In this document: positions 29,801-37,482 of the stretch, one piece after another
How the letters are laid out: each line of letters opens with the position of its first letter
How positions within the stretch are numbered: position 1 is the stretch's first letter
Assembly (NCBI GenBank): GCA_016177615.1
Contig: JACOUX010000002.1
Location: 1-40,049 of the forward strand
Length of the DNA stretch: 40,049 nt
Source of the DNA: Candidatus Woesearchaeota archaeon
GTDB lineage: Archaea > Nanobdellota > Nanobdellia > Woesearchaeales > GW2011-AR4
Direction: 5' to 3'
Position numbers and translations under genes: made by a program
The notes under the pieces: generated by a model
Databases searched by the model: none
Seen by the model: the letters and a program-made list of their open reading frames with translations, nothing else
What the model was told of the DNA's origin: nothing

Positions 29801-32800
29801 TATTTTGCAAAAAGCCAAGCCAAATTCCCGGACCCCCATTGTATTCCACTGAAACGTCGTGGATATAATTATTTGTAATCTGGTTATTAATATTCATCAG
29901 TTTTATATCCGTGGTTTTGTAGTTGGAAGTGTCTCCCAGGGTCAGGCCAGTGCCGGATATGTCATTAAAATCATTGCCTGAAATAACATTTTCCTGGCTG
30001 CCCTGCTCAAATCCCAAGCCTGCCCCGCCCAAGTGAGTGAAAACATTTCTTTCAAAAGTGATTGATTTTGCGGCCTTGAATGCGACACTTGCTGGAACTT
30101 TTGTCCATCTTCCTATTGTTGGATAAAGCGGCCTGTCAGACTCATAAATCGGCGCATCTCCAATTAGATGGAAATTTGATTGAACCTCGGCAAACCCGTT
30201 GTTGTCATTGGGCCTTATCCATCCTGCATGAGAAAATGTAATTCCTTCAAACTGTATGTTTTGTATTGGATTTCCGGCTGTCCCGCTGCCTTCAACTAAA
30301 GTTTCAGTCAAGGGCATTATTACTTTAGCGGTGCTTTTTTCTTCTCCCTGCCGGGGCATGTAATACAGCCATCCGGTTTCGCGATTAAGATACCATTCTC
30401 CCGGCTGGTCTAATAATTCGTAGGCGTTTTCAATCCATGTTGGCGAATCCATCTTCGGCCCGTTTGTGTGGCTTTGGGAATTATCCCAGCATGGTTGCTT
30501 CATCGTAATTGAATTTCCTGAAATGCTTTGAATGCCGCACCTGAACTGTTTCCATCCACTGTTCGATACAAACTCAACATCCCGGATGCTCTGCCAGTTT
30601 TGCATGGATAAGTCAGTTGTTGTGAATCCAGTGGATGTTTTTTGCCCGTCGGGCAGCCCTGCGCTGCTCCTTGCCCTTATGGCCCTCTTGCCGTTCACAT
30701 AAAGTTGCCTTGGCTGGATGTTTTTTCCAACATTCGCTTTCCATTTATTGCCGTCTTGGATCCATTCTGTGATTGGCTTTCCACCGCTGATTACAGGAAT
30801 TTCTCCGGGATAATTTTTGTAAACGACATTAAATCCGTTTGTCCCTGAGTCCATTGGATCAAGGCTAAATGTTCGTTCAAGGTAATATGTCCCGCCGCGC
30901 AGATAAACAATTATCTCCTTTGTCATTTGCTGATTGACCCCGCGGACAGCTTCTTTTGCTTTTTCCAGTGTCTTATATGGTTCACGTTCAGTTCCCGGGT
31001 TTCTATCATCCCCGTCTGGAGAGACGTAGAAAACGGTTGGATTGTTTGTTCCAGGGCATTTGAAATGAACTATGAAAGGGCTTCCGATTGCGTTTCCATT
31101 CTTGCTGTGGACCCACCAGCGGTAATTCTTATTGGGAACAATAGTTGAAATGAATGACGTTCCTGAAACTTCAGTCATTATATCTGTGGAGCCGCCAACA
31201 TACCACCCATCCTGCGCATTCGCATTATTATTGGAAATTTCATCAACCCTGACAAGATAAGAAGCAGCATCATTTATCGGCTCCCATGCAAGGGTTGCTC
31301 TGTCGCCTGCAGCATTGCAGCTGCTTTGCGGGTTTGATGGAGGTAATAATATACCTATAGAGAGTGGCTGAGCTGCTGTGCATCCAGAATAATCAAAAGT
31401 GCAGTCATCCCTGCATGAAAGCTGACCGCCAGTAAACTGAGTAAATGAAGTACAAGTCTTTCCATCCAGTTCTGTTTTATCGCACTCTTCATTAACCCCA
31501 GCATCATTCGGCTTTTGTATTATGCTGTCTCCGCATCGTTTTAGCGGTTCAGTAACCACATTAACATTCTCTGTGGATTCGCCAAACCATTCTCTTTGTT
31601 CCTGAACTGATTCCCATTGGAAATTATAATGGCCTTCTGTTGGAGGCGCAGTCACCGTGAATGTGAAAGTGTGCTCCCGGTTTGGGCTTACTCTTTCTGA
31701 TTCAGGCAAATCAACTCTTCCTATGCCCCAAATCATATTATCCTGCGGATTTTGCGAGCCTAATTTGTAATTTTCAGATTTTTTCCACTCGGTTGTTCCT
31801 GTATTTTTCATTGTGACAGAAACAGAATATTGCTTTCCCGGCTCCATTTTTGAAGGAACGCTTTGTGATATGAACTGGGCTTTATTGCCGCTTGTGCTTG
31901 TGCACAATCCTGTGTTGACCTGGCAGCTTATGCACCTTAAATTGCCTCCTGTAAATCCGTGTGAAGCGCAGTTGTCATTGTCCGTGAATTTAATTCCGTC
32001 ACATTCTTCTCCCGAATCAATATTTCCGTTTCCGCATAACTGCTCGCATTTTGAGCTGGCAGTTAATTTGTACAAAAGCCCCGCAGGATTGTTTTGCGCT
32101 GTTGCCTGCCATGGACCGGTGGCATCTCCGCCAATGTTTGTAACCTCGCATTTCAGGATATTTGTTCCCGGCTTTAGATAATTGTCGATCACAACTGTTT
32201 TTTTATTCTGCTCCAGATAATATCCAACGCCTGCCGCTGAAATTACCTGCGTAAAAGGCGTTTCAGAATTAAGATAGCATGTGAATAAATCATCAGCGGC
32301 AATTACGAATGTTCCTTTAAACTCCTTAGCATTATCCGGAAGATCAAATGTTCTTGTGAACATAACTGTCATTGTTACAGTCGGATTGCTTACAAGAGCT
32401 TCTTTCCAAATCCAAGTCGCCCCAGGAATGTTTGCGCTCCATTCAGGATGAACATACGTTGCAACAGAAGGATTTCCGTCTGCAAGAGTTGCTGCATCGC
32501 TTACTATAGAAATATCTGCGTCTTTGCATGGAGTTGTTATTTTTTTAACGCAAGCCCCTTCCTTGCACTCTTTTCCTTCACCACAATTCTGAGGCGATTC
32601 AATAAAAATGTAGCCGCTGCAAGAATACTCAACCAGATAATTTTCATCAAAACAATAATCAAGATGGTTAATTCCGAATTTATCTGTCACTGTTCCCCTT
32701 ACATCAGGAGCATTTCCGCCGTCTGTGTCGGTGCATGTTTGGATTTCTTTTTTGCAATCAGAACTGCACCCGTCGCCATTAATTTTATTCCCATCATCAC

Positions 32801-34709
32801 ATTCCTCATTTAAAGGATTTACATCTCCATCACCGCAGATATTAATCCCGCAGTTCCAATTAACATCCAGCCTGTACAAAAGCCCTGCAGGATTTAAGTC
32901 AGGGTCTGGGGTTCCGCCGTTTCTGCCTACGCATTTTAGCAAATTCTGTCCTGCCTTCAAATAAGTATCAACATTGAAAACCCCTTTGTTTGCATCAATA
33001 AAATTAGCGAAGCCAGGAATGATCTGCTCTGGGTTTGATGTTGTGAATGGCACCTCAGAGTTCAAATAACAGGTGTAAAAATCATCAGCAGCTATTGTTA
33101 TTGTCCCGCGAATTGATTGTGCATTAGCAGGAATATCAAAAGTTTTCGTAAAAGTTACAGTCTGGGTTTGTGCCTTGTATTCTTTCCAAATCCATGTAGC
33201 CCCAGGAATGTTTGCGCTCCATGCAGGGTGAACCAATGCCGCAACAGAAGGTTTGCCATCAGAAAATGTATTTGTGTCGCTTACAATTGATAAAGAGCTT
33301 GGCTGGTTAATGCAATTATCAGTTGCTGTGCAGGAAGAGGCATCTAATTTGCATTTATCATCACATTTTAGTGCTCCAGAAGAATATCCTAAAGAAACGC
33401 ATGTTTTTCCTTTTAAATCTATTCCATCGCATTCCTCACTTCCTTCAATGTTTCCGTCACCGCATATTCCAATGCTGCCGATAGCCGCCCTTATCCTGCC
33501 TGCAAGCGCATTATTGCAAGCCCTTTCAGCGAGCTCTAAATCGCGCTCATTGACTACGCCATCAGCATTTACATCATTAGGGGGGTTTGTGATCTGGTCT
33601 GCTGCCTTGGCCATTTCACACCATTGAGCATCTCCTAGTTCCACATTATCAGGGGCCCAAAACCAGTTGACTATTTCGGCGCCTGCATCTGAAGATGTCT
33701 GAAATGCTGAAACAAGCCAGTCTGAAGTCACAGGCAAAGCATGAGCGCAGCTTGATCCCTCAGGCCAGGGCCCAATATAGCCACCTTCACTATAGAATAT
33801 AACTGGCTTGTTAGAATATTGTATTGTGTTGCGAATCAGCGTATCATAAATTGAATAATGCCCGGGCTCCCAGCACCATGCATAAAAATCAGTTGAAGCA
33901 GCATCCACCAATCTGTAATATGGCTCGGCATAAAGCTGCCATCTATCAGAAGGATGAAATGCAGGAAACGCGCTAAGAATTATAGATGTTTTCAGCCAAG
34001 GAAGCTGCTGCCTTGAGTATGCCACTGTATCCATTATGTCATGATAACAGGCTGAGTCCTGCGGGCATGTATCAGGATTCGGCTCGTCATACATCATAAA
34101 GTATCCAAGAGCCTGGCGCCTGTTTGGAAAAGGGTCAACATTAGTTTTAAGCCAATCGATTGTACTTCTGCTCGTCATATAAATTGGGTCGATCTTAAGC
34201 CCAAGCCCTGCTGCCTTGTCAAACAAAGCTGCGTCAAGTGAAAATTTGCCTATGCGCTGGAATCCAGAAGCTTTGATTACCTCAAGCCCTTCCTCATTAA
34301 GCGACAATCCTTTAGGCACAAATACAACTCCCAATTTCGCAGCTCCTCCAATACTTAGCCCCTTAACGCAATTTCCATTAGAGCAGTATCCGCCGCTACA
34401 AGCAGCTTTATTGTTCGTAAACCCGCACGTTGCGCGTCCTTGGCTATTTGGCCCGCAATCATCAGTGCACGGATTATCATCAGAGGAGCAGCTCTTTTGG
34501 CTACAGCTGCATCCAAACTGGTCTACGATAGTTGTTTTTGTATAGGGGCACCTGTCGCAAGACAAACCAAAACCCGATTGACCGCAGTCTGGAACCCCAT
34601 CCCTATCAGAATCCTGAACTAAAGCATCAGAGTCCTTAACTGTAAATAAGAAAGTCACAAGTAAGAAGAACACTATAAAACTCAAATACACACTCTTTTT
34701 CATCTGCAA
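23718..34709 (-). CDS. N-terminal portion of giant multidomain secreted surface protein (glycoside hydrolase-like modules)
   Basis: Signal peptide MKKSVYLSFIVFFLLVTFLF; DSDRDGVPDC type-3-like repeat; TIM barrels; NBR1-type Ig-like and Fn3-like domains; GH141-like beta-helix (FYVSPDGDDRNPGTEREPYKTLEKAKEAVR...YLRGGTYYL); several DUF4215-like Cys modules. Confidence 0.88.
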   Translation of the reverse strand: MQMKKSVYLSFIVFFLLVTFLFTVKDSDALVQDSDRDGVPDCGQSGFGLSCDRCPYTKTTIVDQFGCSCSQKSCSSDDNPCTDDCGPNSQGRATCGFTNNKAACSGGYCSNGNCVKGLSIGGAAKLGVVFVPKGLSLNEEGLEVIKASGFQRIGKFSLDAALFDKAAGLGLKIDPIYMTSRSTIDWLKTNVDPFPNRRQALGYFMMYDEPNPDTCPQDSACYHDIMDTVAYSRQQLPWLKTSIILSAFPAFHPSDRWQLYAEPYYRLVDAASTDFYAWCWEPGHYSIYDTLIRNTIQYSNKPVIFYSEGGYIGPWPEGSSCAHALPVTSDWLVSAFQTSSDAGAEIVNWFWAPDNVELGDAQWCEMAKAADQITNPPNDVNADGVVNERDLELAERACNNALAGRIRAAIGSIGICGDGNIEGSEECDGIDLKGKTCVSLGYSSGALKCDDKCKLDASSCTATDNCINQPSSLSIVSDTNTFSDGKPSVAALVHPAWSANIPGATWIWKEYKAQTQTVTFTKTFDIPANAQSIRGTITIAADDFYTCYLNSEVPFTTSNPEQIIPGFANFIDANKGVFNVDTYLKAGQNLLKCVGRNGGTPDPDLNPAGLLYRLDVNWNCGINICGDGDVNPLNEECDDGNKINGDGCSSDCKKEIQTCTDTDGGNAPDVRGTVTDKFGINHLDYCFDENYLVEYSCSGYIFIESPQNCGEGKECKEGACVKKITTPCKDADISIVSDAATLADGNPSVATYVHPEWSANIPGATWIWKEALVSNPTVTMTVMFTRTFDLPDNAKEFKGTFVIAADDLFTCYLNSETPFTQVISAAGVGYYLEQNKKTVVIDNYLKPGTNILKCEVTNIGGDATGPWQATAQNNPAGLLYKLTASSKCEQLCGNGNIDSGEECDGIKFTDNDNCASHGFTGGNLRCISCQVNTGLCTSTSGNKAQFISQSVPSKMEPGKQYSVSVTMKNTGTTEWKKSENYKLGSQNPQDNMIWGIGRVDLPESERVSPNREHTFTFTVTAPPTEGHYNFQWESVQEQREWFGESTENVNVVTEPLKRCGDSIIQKPNDAGVNEECDKTELDGKTCTSFTQFTGGQLSCRDDCTFDYSGCTAAQPLSIGILLPPSNPQSSCNAAGDRATLAWEPINDAASYLVRVDEISNNNANAQDGWYVGGSTDIMTEVSGTSFISTIVPNKNYRWWVHSKNGNAIGSPFIVHFKCPGTNNPTVFYVSPDGDDRNPGTEREPYKTLEKAKEAVRGVNQQMTKEIIVYLRGGTYYLERTFSLDPMDSGTNGFNVVYKNYPGEIPVISGGKPITEWIQDGNKWKANVGKNIQPRQLYVNGKRAIRARSSAGLPDGQKTSTGFTTTDLSMQNWQSIRDVEFVSNSGWKQFRCGIQSISGNSITMKQPCWDNSQSHTNGPKMDSPTWIENAYELLDQPGEWYLNRETGWLYYMPRQGEEKSTAKVIMPLTETLVEGSGTAGNPIQNIQFEGITFSHAGWIRPNDNNGFAEVQSNFHLIGDAPIYESDRPLYPTIGRWTKVPASVAFKAAKSITFERNVFTHLGGAGLGFEQGSQENVISGNDFNDISGTGLTLGDTSNYKTTDIKLMNINNQITNNYIHDVSVEYNGGPGIWLGFLQNSYVAHNELKDLPYTGMSIGFMWYNEDTVAKNNLIEYNRIGNTVQLMEDGGAIYSLGKQPNNIIRSNLIHDSQQKDCIACLGKYGIGIYLDQGSHGITIKDNLIYRTDMGLSMHRTFDNLVENNIFSDADEFQTGYGGFGRDYATGQLPSGNKIFRNIFHYSDPDAILFNIGGENPSLSESDYNIYFHKGRENDLRIIGFSGVETLDQWKNVPGFDRNSLVIDPLFNDYERDDYGLKADSPAIRLGFRPLVNLNKAGIEPQYQNILVAQDGLCGNNQIDHGEECDGTKLNDQSCQKKGFASGTLKCYAAGTANQCKFDTSACFSGISDVKDIKSVTFYDFPIDLGSNPKFVQDLQIALPAIKDVGFNTVWLIPPWKTFNQKPLASPPEYSDSAFADLKQTLSLLRANHMKVILGLNYLGEGWAPEGIDACNWIKNEMMYNSFETYVKTFLTEISDYSDMTYILFFTENADPCGMKDQAHAKEVASLLRATLGSLPSRLPAELRSKFKIGYHDYSLINLNWANGESPILSPIEFDFVSMTAYGLEGMTDEQIRNEVDARASRFKNLYPSTPLIIGELGATSCNGQEQNQARVDGVIVKHALDKGYGFNVWGWKPVGINECANPSDGLSITNLDGTPRIAVGELRKVILGIIQPKCSDGTLYSQCSTNKPSYCSNGNLINKASQCGCPSGMIVTGETCTAPIDTNFQLTLGEEEYVMGPKGNFEGLDNSFFTMPIASGVRAFTAHEKTLSFVGSSLNDIKYEGIVLDKGNDFDNCGSWLNSAYKLSETHWIGWYHAEGGCPGPAIKQSMAFAESFDSGKTWSKPDYPNNQVLTADSATNGNDEADDAGDAKVMPIGDYFYLFFMTKPNWKMNIARSKISDEGRPGTWKKYYSGQYNEDALGGKSTAVKDAGQFVVFNSYLKRFIAPLVTGQWGFHLYETKGTDITSWEHIFQTFYPQVSNGNDQRVDSWLPFFDGRENKKQVYAYPSFIAPDGNSDSVGKEFYVYYMKIFDKDSFLQKYLMRRKITLEKTDSFSSKVELTKYTNPAAKKTKVSTEIAKPSEGYQKSGMLGYLLTYPKDGYQPLYECYIPIWNDYMVSLADPSKKNWEHCESDGDIFIRNIGWSSKTQSQETNTPLYRCFDQAKSDHFVSNDANCEGKTSEGLIGYSMNGPGIPAPCTLKSASWEKTTANEGEDVKLIVEGENCNGKNVNFVVEENDIVRNDPVRTNPQPATFSNNRAESTWTAEWQDDGILGGNPEYYFVATASGVQLRSQNELVVSQPAQLPSKPANLQSACSNDGSRITVSWDFVSGADKYALRIDDMSNNDPIRYPNIVDAWYVSGTNDLMVEIPVTQPQQPRISYSYGISPNTDYRFWIHSLNSAGISDTDILPFRCNAEQPARCGDGAPNQVSEECDDGNNINGDGCSANCMKEDGISLKYFGFYYTNVCWGDDPFDEEKKHDYTDEVSSFANIGHMDPWGCDGDSSIVREVNGMYSQGVKPIIDVGLLFYYNDQGGIGLGGRPKFKLYPDYTDRWNAFLDANKDIDWSMAGAFYLLDEGYWNGLAYQDIKMVADLLKNTEKTKNVPIFIDEAFPIIQQGKFQVPPSVDWISFNYYGILDVSSDEFYLGLLEALKNARSRPGQKVVLIMDSQWDANIHGKNGIREDQMSSVADNYYKLAESDDSIVGMIGFIYPGIKVTPAWKGARDLPKNVKDEYRRIGLEITKKGGTCGDGRIQRPNSQGAAEECDDGNQLSNDLCTNDCKVNNAAFNAVLTHPAFWPRDGQEYTGKRYLGTMGNAAAYGSQFMKVWSGPLNVPGESGNRQVVYQKYFGWDDQPNTIYEWESWQRDAGNILRGFKYGGDVLSVTPPLWPLSWMNTNYRPEFTRRSAEHYSCDSGAPVYGFAWSNLNAGQNNALTKLSTNKDTCYPRNDGNSDYVSVNLVEDFGEANSNIRKEKCYRDIPPIWGTDSNAYNICLDAPNAGRFEQRYAYHVKYENSDWNWHYGWIGTGIMGASLLSMFGTIQKTGRQINFSGMES
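23792..23837. repeat. Exact 23-bp tandem duplication causing frameshift in the giant gene
   Basis: CACCCATAATGCCAGTTCCAATC at 23792-23814 and again at 23815-23837. Removing one copy leaves (14582-23)/3 = 4853 codons, in frame. Confidence 0.95.
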
Positions 34710-34785
34710 GCTCTAAACCTGAATCATAAATATTTAAATATATCGAAATTCTGGAATTTTTTCCCGTGTCAAAATACATTTAACA

Positions 34786-35661
34786 TTATCCAATGCATTC
34801 GCCTTCAACATTGACGTTTCTCACGCCAAACTGGAATATATGAGAATTCAGATATTTTTTTTCATAAGTGCTGAAGTCAACAAGCTGGATTATTTCATTC
34901 TGCCCGTTATCGCTGTTTTTCAGGTAAACATTAGTCAATCCATTTTTATCATAAATTGCACAATCATTGGAAATGTAATACTTATTGGGCTGCATATTTT
35001 TGGCGTTTTCAACGAGCAAAACAGCGGAATTGTATAAGCTCCTGAATCGGATAGGCAAAGTTATCCTGAATGAATCAAATTTTGTGGCGAAATTCCCGAT
35101 TTTTACAGTTATAGGATATTGGACATTAATTGCGACGTCTTCGTCGTTAAAGAAGGAATAGGCAGCTGGATAGCTCCCGGATGGCTTTGTGATGTCTATG
35201 CCAAGCTCCTTGAACAAACTCTTATCAAAGCATTTTTCAAACTCTACTGCAGCATATCTTGACAATTTTTTGCTTATCTCGTCCAAAGATGGAATGTATG
35301 TGCTGTATATAACATCATTCCCTACTTGCTCAGCTTCAAGATAATAAGGCACTTTATCACCTAGGAATAAGGCATTTTTGCTGGCTCCTTCTTCATCATA
35401 AGCAATATCTCCATTTGGATCGATATAGCCTGAAAAAGGGCCTATCCTGTTGAATAAGGCGTCTTCGCTAACTAATTTCACGCAGGTTTCAGCATAAACT
35501 TTCACAATGTCAGCGCCTATCTCCTGGCTTGTCCCTGAAATGCTAGCTGCGCTCTTCTTTTTGGCGCTGGACAAGCTAAGGTAAAATCCTAATCCTATAA
35601 CTATGAGGATTACTATTGCAGCCACCAGAAATACAGAAATCTGGCCTCTTTTTTTCATCAA
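34786..35661 (-). CDS. Secreted/pilin-like membrane-anchored protein
   Basis: MMKKRGQISVFLVAAIVILIVIGLGFYLSLS class III-like signal; 291 aa, directly upstream of the giant gene on the same strand. Confidence 0.7.
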   Translation of the reverse strand: MMKKRGQISVFLVAAIVILIVIGLGFYLSLSSAKKKSAASISGTSQEIGADIVKVYAETCVKLVSEDALFNRIGPFSGYIDPNGDIAYDEEGASKNALFLGDKVPYYLEAEQVGNDVIYSTYIPSLDEISKKLSRYAAVEFEKCFDKSLFKELGIDITKPSGSYPAAYSFFNDEDVAINVQYPITVKIGNFATKFDSFRITLPIRFRSLYNSAVLLVENAKNMQPNKYYISNDCAIYDKNGLTNVYLKNSDNGQNEIIQLVDFSTYEKKYLNSHIFQFGVRNVNVEGECIG

Positions 35662-35712
35662 GCTTGTTTCTGTAGATTAATATTTATAAAGTTAACTAAA
35701 ATACGAGTTATT

Positions 35713-35925
35713 GTGACTATAAAAGTAAAAGCTTATATTGACAGGGAAAACAGGAAAGTCGAGGTTGAGCTAAAAGGCAGCCCAAAAGTTTCTGATTTGA
35801 TGAAAAAACTTAAAATCAATCCTGTGACAGTTATAGTTTCAAGAAACAATGAGCTTATCCTGGAAGATGGGATGCTAAAAAATAATGATGAAATAAGGAT
35901 ATTATCAGTCATATCTGGAGGTTAA
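35713..35925 (+). CDS. Ubiquitin-like SAMP/ThiS/MoaD-family protein
   Basis: 70-aa beta-grasp-like protein ending in SVISGG (C-terminal GG). Confidence 0.88.
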   Translation: MTIKVKAYIDRENRKVEVELKGSPKVSDLMKKLKINPVTVIVSRNNELILEDGMLKNNDEIRILSVISGG

Positions 35926-35933
35926 TAATAATA

Positions 35934-35966
35934 AAAAAATTTCATAGATGAATTGTGAAATTTTTT
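35934..35966 (+). promoter_or_regulatory. Hairpin between SAMP-like and TtuA-like genes
   Basis: AAAAAATTTCA (35934-35944) and TGAAATTTTTT (35956-35966) are exact reverse complements with an 11-nt loop. Confidence 0.5.
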
Positions 35967-35978
35967 CAAAGAGTCAAA

Positions 35979-36926
35979 ATGAACTGCTGCAATAACAAGC
36001 CAATATTTGAATCATACGACGGGAACAGGCTCTGCAAGATACACTTCAATGCCTATTTAGAAGGAAAAGTATTCAAAACCATAAGACAGTTTGAGCTGCT
36101 CGATAAAGAGGAAAATCTTGGAGTTGCAATTTCAGGAGGAAAAGATTCATTGACTGTCCTTAGCATCTTAAAAAGATTATCGATGCAGAATCCTAATATC
36201 AAAATCTGCGCAATTGCAATAGACGAGGGAATTGCAGGCTACAGAGACAGGACTTTAGCCACGGCGCAGGAATTCTGCGATAAAAATAATATTAGGCTGC
36301 ATATTTTCTCTTACAAGGAAGAGTTTGGACTGAGTTTGGACGAGATGCTCAAAATACTGAATGTAAAGCCATGCACCATCTGCGGGATTTTCAGACGATA
36401 CTTATTAAATAAAAAATCCAAGGAATTAAAACTGACAAAACTGGCGACAGGCCATAATCTCGATGATGAGTGCCAGTCAATCCTGATGAACCAGATGAGG
36501 AATGACATGAAAGCATCTGCCAGGCTCGGCCCTAAAGTTGGGATGGTGCAGGATGAAAAATTTGTACAGAGGATTAAGCCACTGTATTTGTGCGCTGAAA
36601 AAGAAGTTACAACTTACGCTTTCCTTAATAGGATGCTTGACAGCTTCAATGAATGCCCGAATGCGATTCATTCTTACAGGGCGCAGGTAAGGGACATGCT
36701 GAATGTTATGGAGCAGAAATTTCTGGGAACAAAATATTCCATTGTGAACTCTTTTATTCAAATGCTGCCAATGCTGAAAGAAAAATTCAGCTGCGGAGCA
36801 ATCAAAGTCTGCTCACGATGCAGCGAGCCATGCTCAAAGGATATTTGCAATGCATGCGTTTATTTGGAAAGGTTAAAAAATAAGGCAGTTTCTTCACTAA
36901 TTGAACCAAAACCTTTAAATAATTAA
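35979..36926 (+). CDS. TtuA/NcsA (Ncs6-like) tRNA 2-thiolation protein
   Basis: Zinc finger MNCCNNKPIF...CKIHF, PP-loop VAISGGKDSLTVLSIL, PCTICGIFRRYLLN, TGHNLDDECQSI, C-terminal CSRCSEPCSKDICNAC. Confidence 0.9.
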   Translation: MNCCNNKPIFESYDGNRLCKIHFNAYLEGKVFKTIRQFELLDKEENLGVAISGGKDSLTVLSILKRLSMQNPNIKICAIAIDEGIAGYRDRTLATAQEFCDKNNIRLHIFSYKEEFGLSLDEMLKILNVKPCTICGIFRRYLLNKKSKELKLTKLATGHNLDDECQSILMNQMRNDMKASARLGPKVGMVQDEKFVQRIKPLYLCAEKEVTTYAFLNRMLDSFNECPNAIHSYRAQVRDMLNVMEQKFLGTKYSIVNSFIQMLPMLKEKFSCGAIKVCSRCSEPCSKDICNACVYLERLKNKAVSSLIEPKPLNN

Positions 36927-36936
36927 CAATTGTTAA
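36923..36936. promoter_or_regulatory. Operator palindrome TTAACAATTGTTAA upstream of ferredoxin
   Basis: Perfect 14-bp palindrome directly after TATA-like ctttaaata; one mismatch to the 11773 site over 15 nt (TTAACAATYGTTAAG). Confidence 0.65.
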
Positions 36937-36944
36937 GTCTTGAA

Positions 36945-37232
36945 ATGGCAGAATTAAACCAACAAGAGCAGCAAACGGCTAAGAAATTTCAGGTGCAGCA
37001 CGACAGGCCAAATTGCATAGGATGCGCTGCCTGCGCAGCAGTAGCTCCAAACTTCTGGGTAATGAGCGAGGACGGCAAGTCTGACATTGTTGGGTGCAGG
37101 AAAAGGGATGATGAATGGGAAGAATTGGATATTGAGGAAAAGGATTATGCGCTCAACAAGGAAGCTGCTGACTCATGCCCGGTAAATGTGATTCATATTA
37201 TTAATAAGGAGACTGGGGAGAAAATAATTTAG
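36945..37232 (+). CDS. Ferredoxin, single [4Fe-4S] type
   Basis: PNCIGCAACAAVAPNFW...ADSCPVNVIHI: CxxCxxC...CP motif. ATG at 36945; the track start (TTG 36930) lies inside the operator. Confidence 0.9.
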   Translation: MAELNQQEQQTAKKFQVQHDRPNCIGCAACAAVAPNFWVMSEDGKSDIVGCRKRDDEWEELDIEEKDYALNKEAADSCPVNVIHIINKETGEKII

Positions 37233-37278
37233 CAAGATTTATAAATAATGTTAACAATAAGCGATTAGTTTATTAAAA

Positions 37279-37482
37279 ATGCAAGAACAAATTGAATTGA
37301 AAAAGAAGTTAGCTTCAATTGAAAATGAAATTGACAGACTTAAAGCTATGGTGATAAATCCATCGCAGTCAAAGAAGAGAAAAAAGATTATAAAACTTGA
37401 AGGCTTATGGAAAGGTGTCCACGTTACTGAAGAAGACATAGAGGACGCTAAAAAATCTTTATTTAAATATGATGTGGAATGA
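37279..37482 (+). CDS. VapB-like antitoxin
   Basis: 67-aa acidic/coiled N-terminus, C-terminal KLEGLWKGVHVTEEDIEDAKKSLFKYDVE typical of antitoxins paired with PIN toxins; overlaps the PIN remnant by ATGA. Confidence 0.7.
   Translation: MQEQIELKKKLASIENEIDRLKAMVINPSQSKKRKKIIKLEGLWKGVHVTEEDIEDAKKSLFKYDVE

Noticed and set aside
20253-34622. Many 60-124 aa ORFs on both strands inside the giant gene region
   Set aside because: They lie antisense to or out of frame with the long modular ORFs, are low-complexity or Leu/Ser/His-rich in composition, and show no domain signatures.
35692-35712. GTTAACTAAAATACGAGTTAT before the SAMP-like gene as another operator
   Set aside because: Half-site spacing differs from the TTAAC-N4-GTTAA sites, and the second half is mismatched.
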